Shown here one piece after another: positions 25,424 through 33,967 of a DNA stretch of 64,000 nucleotides. A program made the position numbers and the translations under genes. The notes below the pieces were generated by a model. The model was not told where the DNA came from. It did no database searches and saw only the letters and a list, made by a program, of their open reading frames with translations. The stretch comes from Sphingopyxis sp. Root154 (GTDB lineage: Bacteria; Pseudomonadota; Alphaproteobacteria; Sphingomonadales; Sphingomonadaceae). Each line of letters starts with the position of its first letter. Position 1 is the first letter of the stretch. The DNA lies in contig NZ_LMGI01000005.1 in NCBI RefSeq assembly GCF_001427105.1, positions 1 to 64,000 on the forward strand, written 5' to 3'.

Positions 25424-26740
25424 TTGAGCGGCATGAGGAAATTGTCGGCGCTGGCGATCGGCGTATCGCTTTCGGGCGGCGCGGTCGCTGCGCCAGTCGG
25501 GGCGGATGTCGCCGGGGCACTGGTCATTCATGCGGGCGCGGTCGTCGCGATTCCGGGAGAAAAGCCGCTGGGGCCGAGCACGGTCGTGGTCCGGGATGGG
25601 CGCATCGCCGAAATCCTGCCGGGCTATATCGAGCGCCCCGATGCGCGGTCGATCGACCTCCGGGACCGCACGCTGCTGCCCGGGCTGATCGACACCCATG
25701 TCCATTTCAGCTTCGCGCCCGAAACGAAATTATGGTCAGCGGCGGTCGATACGCCCGAGGATGTCGCGCTGTTCGCTTTTTCCAATGCGAAAAAGACCCT
25801 CGAGGCCGGGTTTACGACGGTTCGCGACGTCGGGTCCGACGGCTATTCGATCCACGCCCTGCGCGATGCGGTCAACGAAGGCACCCTTGTTGGGCCGCGT
25901 ATCTTCCTGTCGGGCACGTCCTTGTCGATCGTCGGCGGGCATGGCGACATGTCGGGGCTCAACCGCAAGACGACCGAGGCACTCTATCCCTATGACTATA
26001 CCGGCGCCTGCACCGGCGGCGTCGAATGCGCGCTGCGCGTGCGCGAAGCGGCAAAATATGGCGCGGACCTGATCAAAATCACCTCGACCGGCGGCATCAT
26101 GTCGCAGCAGGCGCGCGGTCTGGGCCAGCATCTGACCGACGAGGAGTTGACCTCGATCGTTACCACCGCGCACAGCCTTGGGCTCAAGGTCGCGGCGCAT
26201 GCGCATGGTGGGGAGGGCGTCGCCGCCTCGGTGCGCGCGGGGGTCGATTCGATCGAGCATGGTACGTATCTCGACGAGGAAACCGCGAAGCTGATGGCAA
26301 AGCGTGGCACCTGGCTCGTGCCGACGCTCGGCTTGCTCGATTCGCGGAAACAGGGCGACGCCAGCCCGGCGGTGGAGGCAAAGATGGCCGAAGCGCGCCG
26401 CGTCGCGGGGCGGAATATCCGGCTCGCGGTCCAGCATAAGGTCAAATTCGCCTTCGGCACCGACGCGGGCGTGTCGCCGCACGGACAGAATGCGCGGCAG
26501 TTCCGCCTGATGGTCGAGCAGGGACCGATGACGCCGATGGCGGCGCTGCGGTCGGCGACCGTCGATGCCGCGGCGCTGCTGGGTCAATCGGACAATCTCG
26601 GCACGATCGAAGTCGGAAAATATGCCGACATGATCGCGGTCGCGGGCGATCCCTATCGCGACGTGACGGTGACCGAGCGCGTCTCCACCGTGATCAAGGA
26701 CGGCCGCGTCATCATCCACGATGGCAGCGCAAGCCCGTGA
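25424..26740 (+). CDS. Exported amidohydrolase (imidazolonepropionase-like / Xaa-Pro and Xaa-Arg/Lys dipeptidase family)
   Basis: About 438 residues. GGGAGAA sits six bases before a TTG at 25424, in frame with the ATG at 25433; the longer ATG at 25364 is less likely. Signal peptide follows (LSALAIGVSLSGGAVAAP). Metal-site motifs are complete for the family: DTHVHF, KITSTGGIMSQQ (the Lys is probably the carboxylated bridge), AHAHGGEG, SIEHGTYLD and FGTDAGVSPHG. The COG1228 group includes prolidases and, in Caulobacter, enzymes cleaving Xaa-Arg/Lys dipeptides. With an ALDH7-type lysine-pathway enzyme directly downstream, a Lys- or Arg-ended dipeptide is an attractive substrate (inference). A paralogue is encoded at 51317. 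Confidence 0.85.
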   Translation: MSGMRKLSALAIGVSLSGGAVAAPVGADVAGALVIHAGAVVAIPGEKPLGPSTVVVRDGRIAEILPGYIERPDARSIDLRDRTLLPGLIDTHVHFSFAPETKLWSAAVDTPEDVALFAFSNAKKTLEAGFTTVRDVGSDGYSIHALRDAVNEGTLVGPRIFLSGTSLSIVGGHGDMSGLNRKTTEALYPYDYTGACTGGVECALRVREAAKYGADLIKITSTGGIMSQQARGLGQHLTDEELTSIVTTAHSLGLKVAAHAHGGEGVAASVRAGVDSIEHGTYLDEETAKLMAKRGTWLVPTLGLLDSRKQGDASPAVEAKMAEARRVAGRNIRLAVQHKVKFAFGTDAGVSPHGQNARQFRLMVEQGPMTPMAALRSATVDAAALLGQSDNLGTIEVGKYADMIAVAGDPYRDVTVTERVSTVIKDGRVIIHDGSASP

Positions 26741-26787
26741 CTCAAACATGCCAACACCATGCTTTTCCCCTTTCAACGGACAATTAG

Positions 26788-28356
26788 ATGAACGCTCTTG
26801 ATAAGATGATTTCTCCCGGTGCCGGCCACAGCGCGCAGGGCGGCTTTGCCCGTTCGGTTGCCGATATATTCGGCGCGCTCGGGCTGTCGCTCGATGCCAA
26901 CCTGGGTTCGGACCTGAAGATTTTTTCGCCGGTCGATGGTTCGGAACTCGCGGCCCTGCGCACCGACAAGGCGGGCGAAATGGACGCGATGGTCGCGAAC
27001 GCGCGTGCTGCCTTCTCGGTCTGGAAGGACGTTCCGGCGCCGCATCGCGGCGAGCTCGTCCGTCGTTACGGCTTGCTGGTGCGCGAGCATAAGGAAACGC
27101 TGTCGCAGCTTCTGACCATCGAGAATGGCAAGATCCTGACCGAAGCGCGCGGCGAGGTGCAGGAGGTAATCGACATCTGCGAATATGCCGTCGGCCTGTC
27201 GCGCCAGCTGTTCGGCCTGACGATCGCGTCGGAGCGTGCCGAGCACCGGCTGACCGAATATTGGCACCCGCTCGGCGTGCTCGGGCTGATCTCGGCGTTC
27301 AATTTCCCCGCCGCCGTCTGGGCGTGGGGCACGACCGTCGCGCTCGTCTGCGGCGACAGCGCGATCTGGAAGCCGTCCGAAAAGACCCCGCTCACCGCGC
27401 TCGCATTCGCTGGCCTTCTCCAGAAGGCGGCCGCCGACTATGACCTCGCGCCCGACCATCTCGTACAGATCGCGATCGGCGATGCGGCGTGCGGCACGAT
27501 GCTCGCCGACCACCCCGACGTCGCGATCGTCAGCGCGACGGGCAGCGTTCGCATGGGACAGGATGTCGGCGTGCGCGTCCAGCGCCGCTTCGGGCGACCC
27601 GTCCTCGAACTCGGCGGCAACAACGCCGCGATCGTCGCGCCGAGCGCCGACATCGGGCTCGCCTTGCGCGGAACGATCTTCGCCGCGACGGGTACGTGCG
27701 GCCAGCGTTGCACGACGCTGCGCCGCCTGATCGTCCACGATGACATCCGCGCCGATTTCGTGAAGCGCCTGATCGCCGCGGTCGGCAGTCTCAACATCGG
27801 CAGCCCGCTCGACGACGCGACGCATGTCGGCCCTCTGATCGACAAGGCCGCCTTCGACGCGATGCAGCGCGCGCTCGAACAGGCACGCCGCGACGGCGGG
27901 GTGGTCCACGGCGGCGACCGGATCGACGTCGCGGGGCCGGACGCTTATTATGTCCGCCCGGCGATCGTCGAAATGCCCGCGCAAAGCGAAATCGTTCGCG
28001 AGGAAACCTTCGCGCCGATCCTCTATGTCCTCGCCTACACCAGCTTCGACCAAGCGATCGCGCTGCAGAACGGCGTCCCGCAGGGGCTGTCGTCGTGCGT
28101 CTTCACCAGCGACGTCCGCGAGGCCGAGAAATTCCAGTCGGCGCAGGGCAGCGACTGCGGCATCGTCAACGTCAACATCGGGACCAGCGGCGCCGAGATC
28201 GGCGGTGCGTTCGGCGGCGAGAAAGTGACCGGCGGCGGGCGCGTGTCGGGGTCCGACAGCTGGAAGAATTACATGCGCCGCGTTACCGCGACGGTGAATT
28301 ACTCGACCTCGCTCCCGCTCGCGCAGGGCGTGAAGTTCGATCTCGACATCGATTGA
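26788..28356 (+). CDS. amaB: ALDH7-type aldehyde dehydrogenase (L-piperidine-6-carboxylate / aminoadipate-semialdehyde dehydrogenase)
   Basis: 522 residues, cytoplasmic. It carries the aldehyde dehydrogenase fold with SAFNFPAAVWAWG in the NAD site, general base Glu274 (PVLELGGNN) and nucleophile Cys308 (GQRCTT). The motif NIGTSGAEIGGAFGGEKVTGGG, abbreviated here to its core SGAEIGGAFGGEK, marks the ALDH7 (antiquitin/AmaB) family, whose members oxidise alpha-aminoadipate semialdehyde, in equilibrium with piperidine-6-carboxylate, to aminoadipate in lysine and pipecolate breakdown. It is preceded by an exported amidohydrolase and followed by a TPR protein and an APC permease on the same strand. 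The enzyme that makes the semialdehyde from lysine is not in the window. Confidence 0.85.
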   Translation: MNALDKMISPGAGHSAQGGFARSVADIFGALGLSLDANLGSDLKIFSPVDGSELAALRTDKAGEMDAMVANARAAFSVWKDVPAPHRGELVRRYGLLVREHKETLSQLLTIENGKILTEARGEVQEVIDICEYAVGLSRQLFGLTIASERAEHRLTEYWHPLGVLGLISAFNFPAAVWAWGTTVALVCGDSAIWKPSEKTPLTALAFAGLLQKAAADYDLAPDHLVQIAIGDAACGTMLADHPDVAIVSATGSVRMGQDVGVRVQRRFGRPVLELGGNNAAIVAPSADIGLALRGTIFAATGTCGQRCTTLRRLIVHDDIRADFVKRLIAAVGSLNIGSPLDDATHVGPLIDKAAFDAMQRALEQARRDGGVVHGGDRIDVAGPDAYYVRPAIVEMPAQSEIVREETFAPILYVLAYTSFDQAIALQNGVPQGLSSCVFTSDVREAEKFQSAQGSDCGIVNVNIGTSGAEIGGAFGGEKVTGGGRVSGSDSWKNYMRRVTATVNYSTSLPLAQGVKFDLDID

Positions 28357-28384
28357 AGACACGAATTTTGTTCGGAGAGGATTT

Positions 28385-29380
28385 ATGATGAACCGCAGGC
28401 ATTTGAAATTGCTGGTATCGGCCGGCCTGTTGCTGATCGCCGCGCCGGTAACGGCGTCGGCACAGGAAGGCAGCTTTCAGGGCATGTCGCTGCTCGGCGA
28501 GCGAATGGTCACCAGCCCCGCGCGCAACGCGAACGTGGCGTCGACCGAAACGCTCGAACGCGCCGCGCGCGATGCCAAGGCGGCGTTCGAGAGCAATATG
28601 ACCGTCGATAGCGCGACCTGGTACGGCCGCATCCTCTTCTATCAGGGCTATACCCGGGAGTCGGCGGCGGTTTACGATCAGGCGCTGAAGCGCTTCCCCA
28701 ATTCGGGCAAGCTGCTCCGCCACCGCGCGCATCGCCATTTCTCGCTGCGCGAGTTCGACAAGTCGATCGAACTGGGGCTGAAAGCGGCGAAGCTTTATGA
28801 GAACCAGCCGCTCGAACGCGAAAAGCCGGGCCCCGACTATTTCCCGGGTGACCCCGATGTCGTGCAATATTATCTCTACTACCATCTCGGGCAGGCCTAT
28901 TTCGGCAAGCATGATTTCGAAAATGCCGCGAAATGGTTCGCAAAGTCGGCCGAATCGGCCGCCTTCACGCACGACGTCGAGGCGCGGACCGCGAACGGCT
29001 ATTGGGAATATCTTTCGCTCGCGCGCGCCGGGAAGCTTCGTGAGGCACAGAAGCTGCTCGACGATTATGATCTGACCTTGTTCGAAGTTCACCCGAAGGG
29101 CGGGTCGGACACCTATTTCGACGGGCTGCAGCTGTTCAAGGGCAACCGCGCCGCCGACAGTTTTTTCAGCGACAAGGACAGCGGCCGCGCTTTCGCGACC
29201 GCCGACGGGGTGGCGGCGTCGACCGCCTACAGCCTCGCCAACTATTATATCCTCCGCGGCGAGCCCGAAAAGGCGAAGCCCTGGCTGAAGCGTTCGATCG
29301 CCGTCGACAGCTGGAGCTTCTTCGCGCGTATCCAGGCCGAGGCCGACTGGCTGCTGCTGTTCCCGAACGAAAAGCCATGA
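28385..29380 (+). CDS. Exported TPR-repeat protein, paralogue of the one at 19904
   Basis: 331 residues; GGAGAGG precedes tandem ATGs at 28385 and 28388. Signal peptide ~1-27 (LLVSAGLLLIAAPVTASAQ). TPR-like helices follow: DSATWYGRILFYQGYTRESA, ALKRFPNSGKLLRHRAHRHF, YYLYYHLGQAYFGKHDFENA, NGYWEYLSLARAGKLREAQK. The conserved WYGR element and overall layout match the TPR protein ending the dipeptidase operon. It lies between the lysine-type dehydrogenase and the permease. It carries no enzyme motif and its role is unknown. Confidence 0.85.
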   Translation: MMNRRHLKLLVSAGLLLIAAPVTASAQEGSFQGMSLLGERMVTSPARNANVASTETLERAARDAKAAFESNMTVDSATWYGRILFYQGYTRESAAVYDQALKRFPNSGKLLRHRAHRHFSLREFDKSIELGLKAAKLYENQPLEREKPGPDYFPGDPDVVQYYLYYHLGQAYFGKHDFENAAKWFAKSAESAAFTHDVEARTANGYWEYLSLARAGKLREAQKLLDDYDLTLFEVHPKGGSDTYFDGLQLFKGNRAADSFFSDKDSGRAFATADGVAASTAYSLANYYILRGEPEKAKPWLKRSIAVDSWSFFARIQAEADWLLLFPNEKP

Positions 29381-29440
29381 ACTGACGGATTGGGTGAGCG
29401 GCGGACCTGAACCATCGGGCCGGATATTGGGAGACGCATC

Positions 29441-30853
29441 GTGAATAACTGGACCCGCCGCAAACCCATCCCGCCGCCCGGCGAACGCAGCGTCGACGCG
29501 CTGCCGCCGAGCCTGTCATGGCCGCAGCTGATGGCGATGGGCGTCGGCGCGATCATCGGGACGGGAATCCTGACGCTGATCGGCGTCGGCGTCGACCGCG
29601 CGGGTCCTGCGGTGCTGCTGTCCTTCGCGATCGCCGGTGCCGTCTGCGCCTGCGCCGCGCTCGCCTATGCCGAATTGTCGGCGATGATGCCCGCGGCGGG
29701 CAGCGCCTACAGCTATTCCTACGCCGGCCTCGGCGAGGCTTTTGCGTGGATCGTCGGCTGGAGCCTGATCCTCGAATATTCGCTCGTCGTCTCGACCGTC
29801 GCGGTGGGCTGGTCGGGTTATGCGTCGCCGCTTTTGATGGGGATCGGGTTTCCCGAGGCGCTGACGCGTGGTCCCGAACTCGGCGGATTGATCAATCTGC
29901 CCGCGGTCGCGATCATCGCGGTCGTCGCGGGCCTGCTGCTGCTGGGGACGCGCGAGAGTGCCCGGATCAATTCGGTGCTCGTCGTCGTGAAGATCGTCAC
30001 GCTGCTGCTCTTCGTCGGTTACACATTGCCCTATTTCGACGCCGCGCACCTCGATCCGTTCATGCCCTATGGCTATGCCGCGAAGGTCGACAGCGACGGC
30101 GTCCAGCGCGGGGTCATGGCGGCCGCCGCGATCATCTTTTTCGCCTTCTACGGCTTCGACGCGATTTCGACCGCGGCGGAAGAAACGAAACGTCCGGCGC
30201 GCGACCTGCCAATCGCGATCATCGGGTCGATGGCCGTTTGCACCCTCATCTATATGCTCGTCGCTGCGACGGCCGTCGGCGCGATTTCGTTCACACGCTT
30301 CGCCGACAGCCCCGAGCCGCTGGCGCTCATCCTGCGCTCGATCGGGCAGGGGGGCGTCGCGCAGGTCGTGGCGACGACCGCCGTTGTCGCGCTGCCGACC
30401 GTGTTGCTCGCCTTCCTCTATGGACAAAGCCGGATCTTCCTTGCGATGGCGCGCGACGGTTTCCTGCCGCAGCGGCTCGCGCATATTTCACGGCGCGGTA
30501 CTCCAACGCGCATCACGCTGCTAACGGCAGCGATCGTCGCGGTCCTCGCCGGGCTGCTCCCGATCGGAAAGGTCGCCGCGCTCGCCAACGCCGGAACGCT
30601 GATCGCCTTCATCGCGGTCGGAGTCTGCCTGCTCGTCCTTCGCCGCGGCGCACCCGATGTTCCCCGGCCCTTTCGCGTGCGCGCGGCGTGGCTGGTCGGG
30701 CTTGGAACGATCGGCGGCTGCCTTTACCTGTTCCTCAGCCTGCCGGCCGAAACGCTCTTGTGGTGCCTCGGCTGGAATCTGATCGGGCTCGCCCTCTATG
30801 CGGCCTATGGGCAGTATCGCAGCACCCTGGGCCGGGCGGGCGGCGGCGGATAA
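29441..30853 (+). CDS. APC-family amino acid permease (CAT/YhdG-like)
   Basis: 470 residues, GTG start with GGGAGA seven bases before. About twelve membrane helices; the first holds MGVGAIIGTGILTLIGVGVD, the APC substrate-binding glycine motif. FFAFYGFDAISTAAEETKRP in helix 6 is characteristic of the cationic amino acid transporter branch. It imports an amino acid across the inner membrane, probably by proton symport. At the end of the amidohydrolase-ALDH7-TPR run, a basic amino acid such as lysine fits the context, but specificity is not readable here. It converges on the GMC gene with a 15-bp gap. Confidence 0.88.
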   Translation: MNNWTRRKPIPPPGERSVDALPPSLSWPQLMAMGVGAIIGTGILTLIGVGVDRAGPAVLLSFAIAGAVCACAALAYAELSAMMPAAGSAYSYSYAGLGEAFAWIVGWSLILEYSLVVSTVAVGWSGYASPLLMGIGFPEALTRGPELGGLINLPAVAIIAVVAGLLLLGTRESARINSVLVVVKIVTLLLFVGYTLPYFDAAHLDPFMPYGYAAKVDSDGVQRGVMAAAAIIFFAFYGFDAISTAAEETKRPARDLPIAIIGSMAVCTLIYMLVAATAVGAISFTRFADSPEPLALILRSIGQGGVAQVVATTAVVALPTVLLAFLYGQSRIFLAMARDGFLPQRLAHISRRGTPTRITLLTAAIVAVLAGLLPIGKVAALANAGTLIAFIAVGVCLLVLRRGAPDVPRPFRVRAAWLVGLGTIGGCLYLFLSLPAETLLWCLGWNLIGLALYAAYGQYRSTLGRAGGGG

Positions 30854-30868
30854 TCCCTTTGGCGCCTT

Positions 30869-32545
30869 CTAGATCGTGCCGGCCTTGAGCAGCTTTACGG
30901 CATGGTCGGCGGCGCGTGCGGTCAATGCCATGAAGGTCAGCGACGGGTTGACGCACGAGATCGAGGCCATCTGGGCGCCGTCGGTGACGAACAGATTGGC
31001 GGCGTCGTGCGCCTGGCCCCATTTGTTGAGCACCGACTGGCGCGGGTCGGCGCCCATGCGCGCGCCGCCCATTTCGTGGATCGCGTCGCCGGGCACATGC
31101 TCGCGGCGTTCGCTGGTGACGTTCTGCAGCCCCGCCTTGCGCAGCATCGCTTCGCCTTCGCTGCGCGCATCGTCCATCATGCGGATTTCGTTCTCGCGGA
31201 AGGTGACGTCGAAGCGCATCAGCGGGATGCCGAACCGGTCTACCTTGTCGGCGTGCAGGCTGACACGGTTGTCCTCATAGGGCAGGCATTCGCCGAAGGC
31301 GCCCATGCCGAACTTCCACGGTCCATAACCGCGCATGCCATGCTTCATCGCCGCGCCGAAGCCCTCGGGCGGTAGCGGATCGCGCCGCGCGCTGCCCTGA
31401 TAGCCATAGCCGCGCTTGAAGCCGATCCCCTCCTCGCCGCCGACGTTGCGGAAGCGCGGGATATAGACGCCGCCCGGGCGGCGGCCATATTCGATATAGT
31501 CGGTCATGCCCGGTATATCGCCCGAGATGTTCACGCGGAAGATATGGTCCATGACGTAGCGGCCGAGCGTGCCGCTGGAATCGAAGTGGCTCTTCCCGTT
31601 TCCCGGGATGCGGGAGTTCATCATGATCTGGGTCGAGGCCATCGCCGAGGCGCAGAGGAAGACGAGGCGCGCGGGGATCACCTCGGCCTGCTTCGTCTTC
31701 GTATTGATCACACGCACGCCGGTGATCTTCTTCGTCTTCGGATCATATTCCAGATTGGAGACCACCGCGTCGGAGCGCAGCGTCAGCCGCCCGGTGGCGC
31801 GCGCCGCGGGCAGGGTGACCGCCTGCGTCGAGAAATAGGCCCCGAACGAGCAGCCGCGCCCGCACTGGTTGCGGAACTGGCATTTGCTGCGGCCCTGATC
31901 TTCCTTGTCCTCGGTCATGTTCGAGAGGCGGGTGTTGATCAGCTTGCGGCCCGGCGAGGTCGTCTCCAGCCGTTCCTTTACCCATTTCTCGGCGACGTTC
32001 ATCTGCATCGGCGGCTGGAACGCGCTGTCGGGCAGCTGCGGCAGATTCTCGCGCGATCCCGACACACCGATATATTTCTCGACATAATCGTACCAGGGAA
32101 CGAGGTCGTCATAGCGGATCGGCCAGTCGCCCCCGACATTCTCGCGCTTGTTCGCCTCGAAATCCTCCGGGCTCCAGCGAAAGCTCCAGCGCCCCCAGAT
32201 CAGTGATTTGCCGCCGACCGCGGCGGGCCGGATCCAGTAGAATTTCTCGCCCTCGTCATAGGCATAGGGGTTAAGCCGGTCGTTGTTGTAGAATTTCTGG
32301 TTCGATGGCGAAACATAGCCATGCGTCGCGATGAAATAGTCGCTCTTGACCAGTGCCGCGGGCATTCGGTCGCGCGCCGGGATCTCATAGGCCGGCTTGC
32401 CGTCGAAATCATAATCCTCGCCATGCTCGACCATCACGCCGCGGTCGAGCATCAGGACCTTGAGGCCCTTTTCGGTCAATTCCTTCGCGGCCCATCCGCC
32501 GCTCACTCCGGAGCCGATGACGATCGCATCGAACATGTCGGCCAT
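30869..32545 (-). CDS. GMC-family FAD-dependent sugar dehydrogenase, catalytic subunit
   Basis: 558 residues from the ATG at 32545 with GAGGAT before it. FAD-binding GSGVSGGWAAKEL at 11-23. KCQFRNQCGRGC gives Cys222-x5-Cys228-x3-Cys232, the spacing of the [3Fe-4S] ligands in bacterial FAD-glucose dehydrogenase. The active-site end has IHEMGGARMG and CVNPSLTFMALTARAADH (HxN). It has no export signal; such subunits ride out with a Tat-carrying small subunit, encoded two genes upstream, and pass electrons to a cytochrome c, encoded at the operon head. The closest functional types are glucoside 3-dehydrogenases, which oxidise C3 of sugars and glycosides. Regiospecificity is inferred from the DUF1080 and isomerase neighbours. 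Confidence 0.88.
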   Translation of the reverse strand: MADMFDAIVIGSGVSGGWAAKELTEKGLKVLMLDRGVMVEHGEDYDFDGKPAYEIPARDRMPAALVKSDYFIATHGYVSPSNQKFYNNDRLNPYAYDEGEKFYWIRPAAVGGKSLIWGRWSFRWSPEDFEANKRENVGGDWPIRYDDLVPWYDYVEKYIGVSGSRENLPQLPDSAFQPPMQMNVAEKWVKERLETTSPGRKLINTRLSNMTEDKEDQGRSKCQFRNQCGRGCSFGAYFSTQAVTLPAARATGRLTLRSDAVVSNLEYDPKTKKITGVRVINTKTKQAEVIPARLVFLCASAMASTQIMMNSRIPGNGKSHFDSSGTLGRYVMDHIFRVNISGDIPGMTDYIEYGRRPGGVYIPRFRNVGGEEGIGFKRGYGYQGSARRDPLPPEGFGAAMKHGMRGYGPWKFGMGAFGECLPYEDNRVSLHADKVDRFGIPLMRFDVTFRENEIRMMDDARSEGEAMLRKAGLQNVTSERREHVPGDAIHEMGGARMGADPRQSVLNKWGQAHDAANLFVTDGAQMASISCVNPSLTFMALTARAADHAVKLLKAGTI

Positions 32546-32567
32546 ATCTTGATCCTCGAATATTGGG

Positions 32568-33407
32568 TTAAGCGCGAAGGCGGCTGAGCGTGGTGAAGCT
32601 GGTCTGGATGTCGGGAAGATAGGGCGCGGGCGACTGATCATTCTCGACATAGAAATGCTTCACGCCGGCGGTCCGATTGAGCGTGAAGATGTCGGCGAAA
32701 TCGATCACGCCCTTGCCGACGCTGGTCATCTTGCCGTCGGCGGTGCGATCCTTGACGTGATAGGCATAGATGCGGCCGGCCAAGCGCCGGATGATCGCCT
32801 TGGGATCTTCACCCGCGGCGACCGCCCAGAACAGGTCGAGCTCGATCTGGACGAGTGCCGGATCGGCGTCGGCGATGAGCGTGTCGAACAGGCTGGTGCC
32901 GCCCGGTTTCAACCTGAACTCGAAATCATGATTGTGATAGGCAAAGCCCAGCCCGGCCTTTTTGAGCCGCTCGGCATAGCGGTTGAAATTGGCGACCGCC
33001 GCCTTCCAGCCCTCGGCATTGCGATGGGCTTCGACCATATAGGGAACGACGAGCGTGTCGGCGCCCAGCGCCTTGGTCATCGCGACCGCGCCGTCGAAAT
33101 TGCTGGCGAGCGCCTCATAGGCGACATGGATGGAAGGCGATTTCAGGCCCAGCCGGTCCATCGTCTTGCGCAGCGCGGCGTGATCCATCTTGTCATAGCC
33201 GCCGCCGCCATATTCGACTTCGCGATAACCGATCGCCGCGACCTTCTCGAGCGTCCCCATCGGGTCCCTCGAGAAGAGTTCGCGCACGGTATAGAGCTGG
33301 ATGCCGATGGGTTTCGATTTAAGGCTCTTTGCCATGAGCGGCCCCGCTGCGAGTGTTACCCCGAGCGCGGCGCCGCCCGCCATCCATTGCCGCCTGTTGA
33401 TCATCAT
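32568..33407 (-). CDS. Tat-exported TIM-barrel sugar isomerase/epimerase-like protein
   Basis: 279 residues, ATG overlapping the previous stop (ATGATGA region). The N-terminus INRRQWMAGGAALG is a twin-arginine signal. The body is the xylose-isomerase-like AP-endonuclease-2 fold: IGIQLYTVRE, VAAIGYREVEYGG, YHNHDFEF, QIELDLFWA and AYHVKD supply the usual metal ligands. Family members in levoglucosan and 3-keto-glycoside pathways act as eliminases or hydratases on 3-keto sugars and not as phosphate isomerases. Tat export would place this step in the periplasm beside the GMC dehydrogenase and the DUF1080 protein. Confidence 0.82.
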   Translation of the reverse strand: MMINRRQWMAGGAALGVTLAAGPLMAKSLKSKPIGIQLYTVRELFSRDPMGTLEKVAAIGYREVEYGGGGYDKMDHAALRKTMDRLGLKSPSIHVAYEALASNFDGAVAMTKALGADTLVVPYMVEAHRNAEGWKAAVANFNRYAERLKKAGLGFAYHNHDFEFRLKPGGTSLFDTLIADADPALVQIELDLFWAVAAGEDPKAIIRRLAGRIYAYHVKDRTADGKMTSVGKGVIDFADIFTLNRTAGVKHFYVENDQSPAPYLPDIQTSFTTLSRLRA

Positions 33408-33967
33408 GACGAAAACACCTTCTTGATCTCGGAATAGGGATAGGCGCCGTCGTAGCGGCCGGGGACGGGAAGATATTCGCGCTCCTGGGTGATGCCGACT
33501 TCCGACGTGAAATATCCGGTGAGCACGAGCTGGCGGAACTTGTCGAAGAAGTCCGCGCCGCCGGGCAGCTTGCCTTCCATCGCCAGCGTCAGCAGCGCGT
33601 CCTGCTGCGCGGGCGTCGCCTTGTCGGCGGCGATCTTGAAAGCGGTCCGGCTGCGCGCCTCGATCGCGTCAAGCCCCGCGATTATCGGTTTGCGATCGTC
33701 GGGCGAGGCCCAATCGGCGAGCAGCTTTTCGATATATTCGGGGACGCCCGCCGCGATCGCGCCGGGGGTGTCGGTGGTCGGCATCACGCGCTCGCTGAGA
33801 GCGGTCGTCAGCGCGCGCTGCTGCGCGGTAAACACGGGCGAGGAGGGCGGTCCGCTGCTGATGATCGGGGGCGTTTCTCCCGCCGCAGCGCGCGCGATCG
33901 GGGCGAACAGGCTCGCGCCGAACATCGCGGCCATGCCGGCCAGCGCGTCTCTGCGATCGATGATCAT
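33404..33967 (-). CDS. Gluconate 2-dehydrogenase subunit 3 family protein (GMC small subunit)
   Basis: 187 residues with a Tat signal (IIDRRDALAGMAAMFGASLF). The body matches the gluconate-2-dehydrogenase subunit 3 family: FTAQQRALTTALSERVMPTTDTPGA, followed by VPEYIEKLLADW and FFDKFRQLVLTGYFTSEVG. Such subunits bind the cytoplasm-made flavoprotein and carry it through the Tat pore, then stay in the complex. It overlaps both flanking genes (ATGA on each side), so its dose is tied to theirs. Together with the GMC protein and cytochrome c it would form a three-part periplasmic dehydrogenase. Confidence 0.88.
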   Translation of the reverse strand: MIIDRRDALAGMAAMFGASLFAPIARAAAGETPPIISSGPPSSPVFTAQQRALTTALSERVMPTTDTPGAIAAGVPEYIEKLLADWASPDDRKPIIAGLDAIEARSRTAFKIAADKATPAQQDALLTLAMEGKLPGGADFFDKFRQLVLTGYFTSEVGITQEREYLPVPGRYDGAYPYSEIKKVFSS

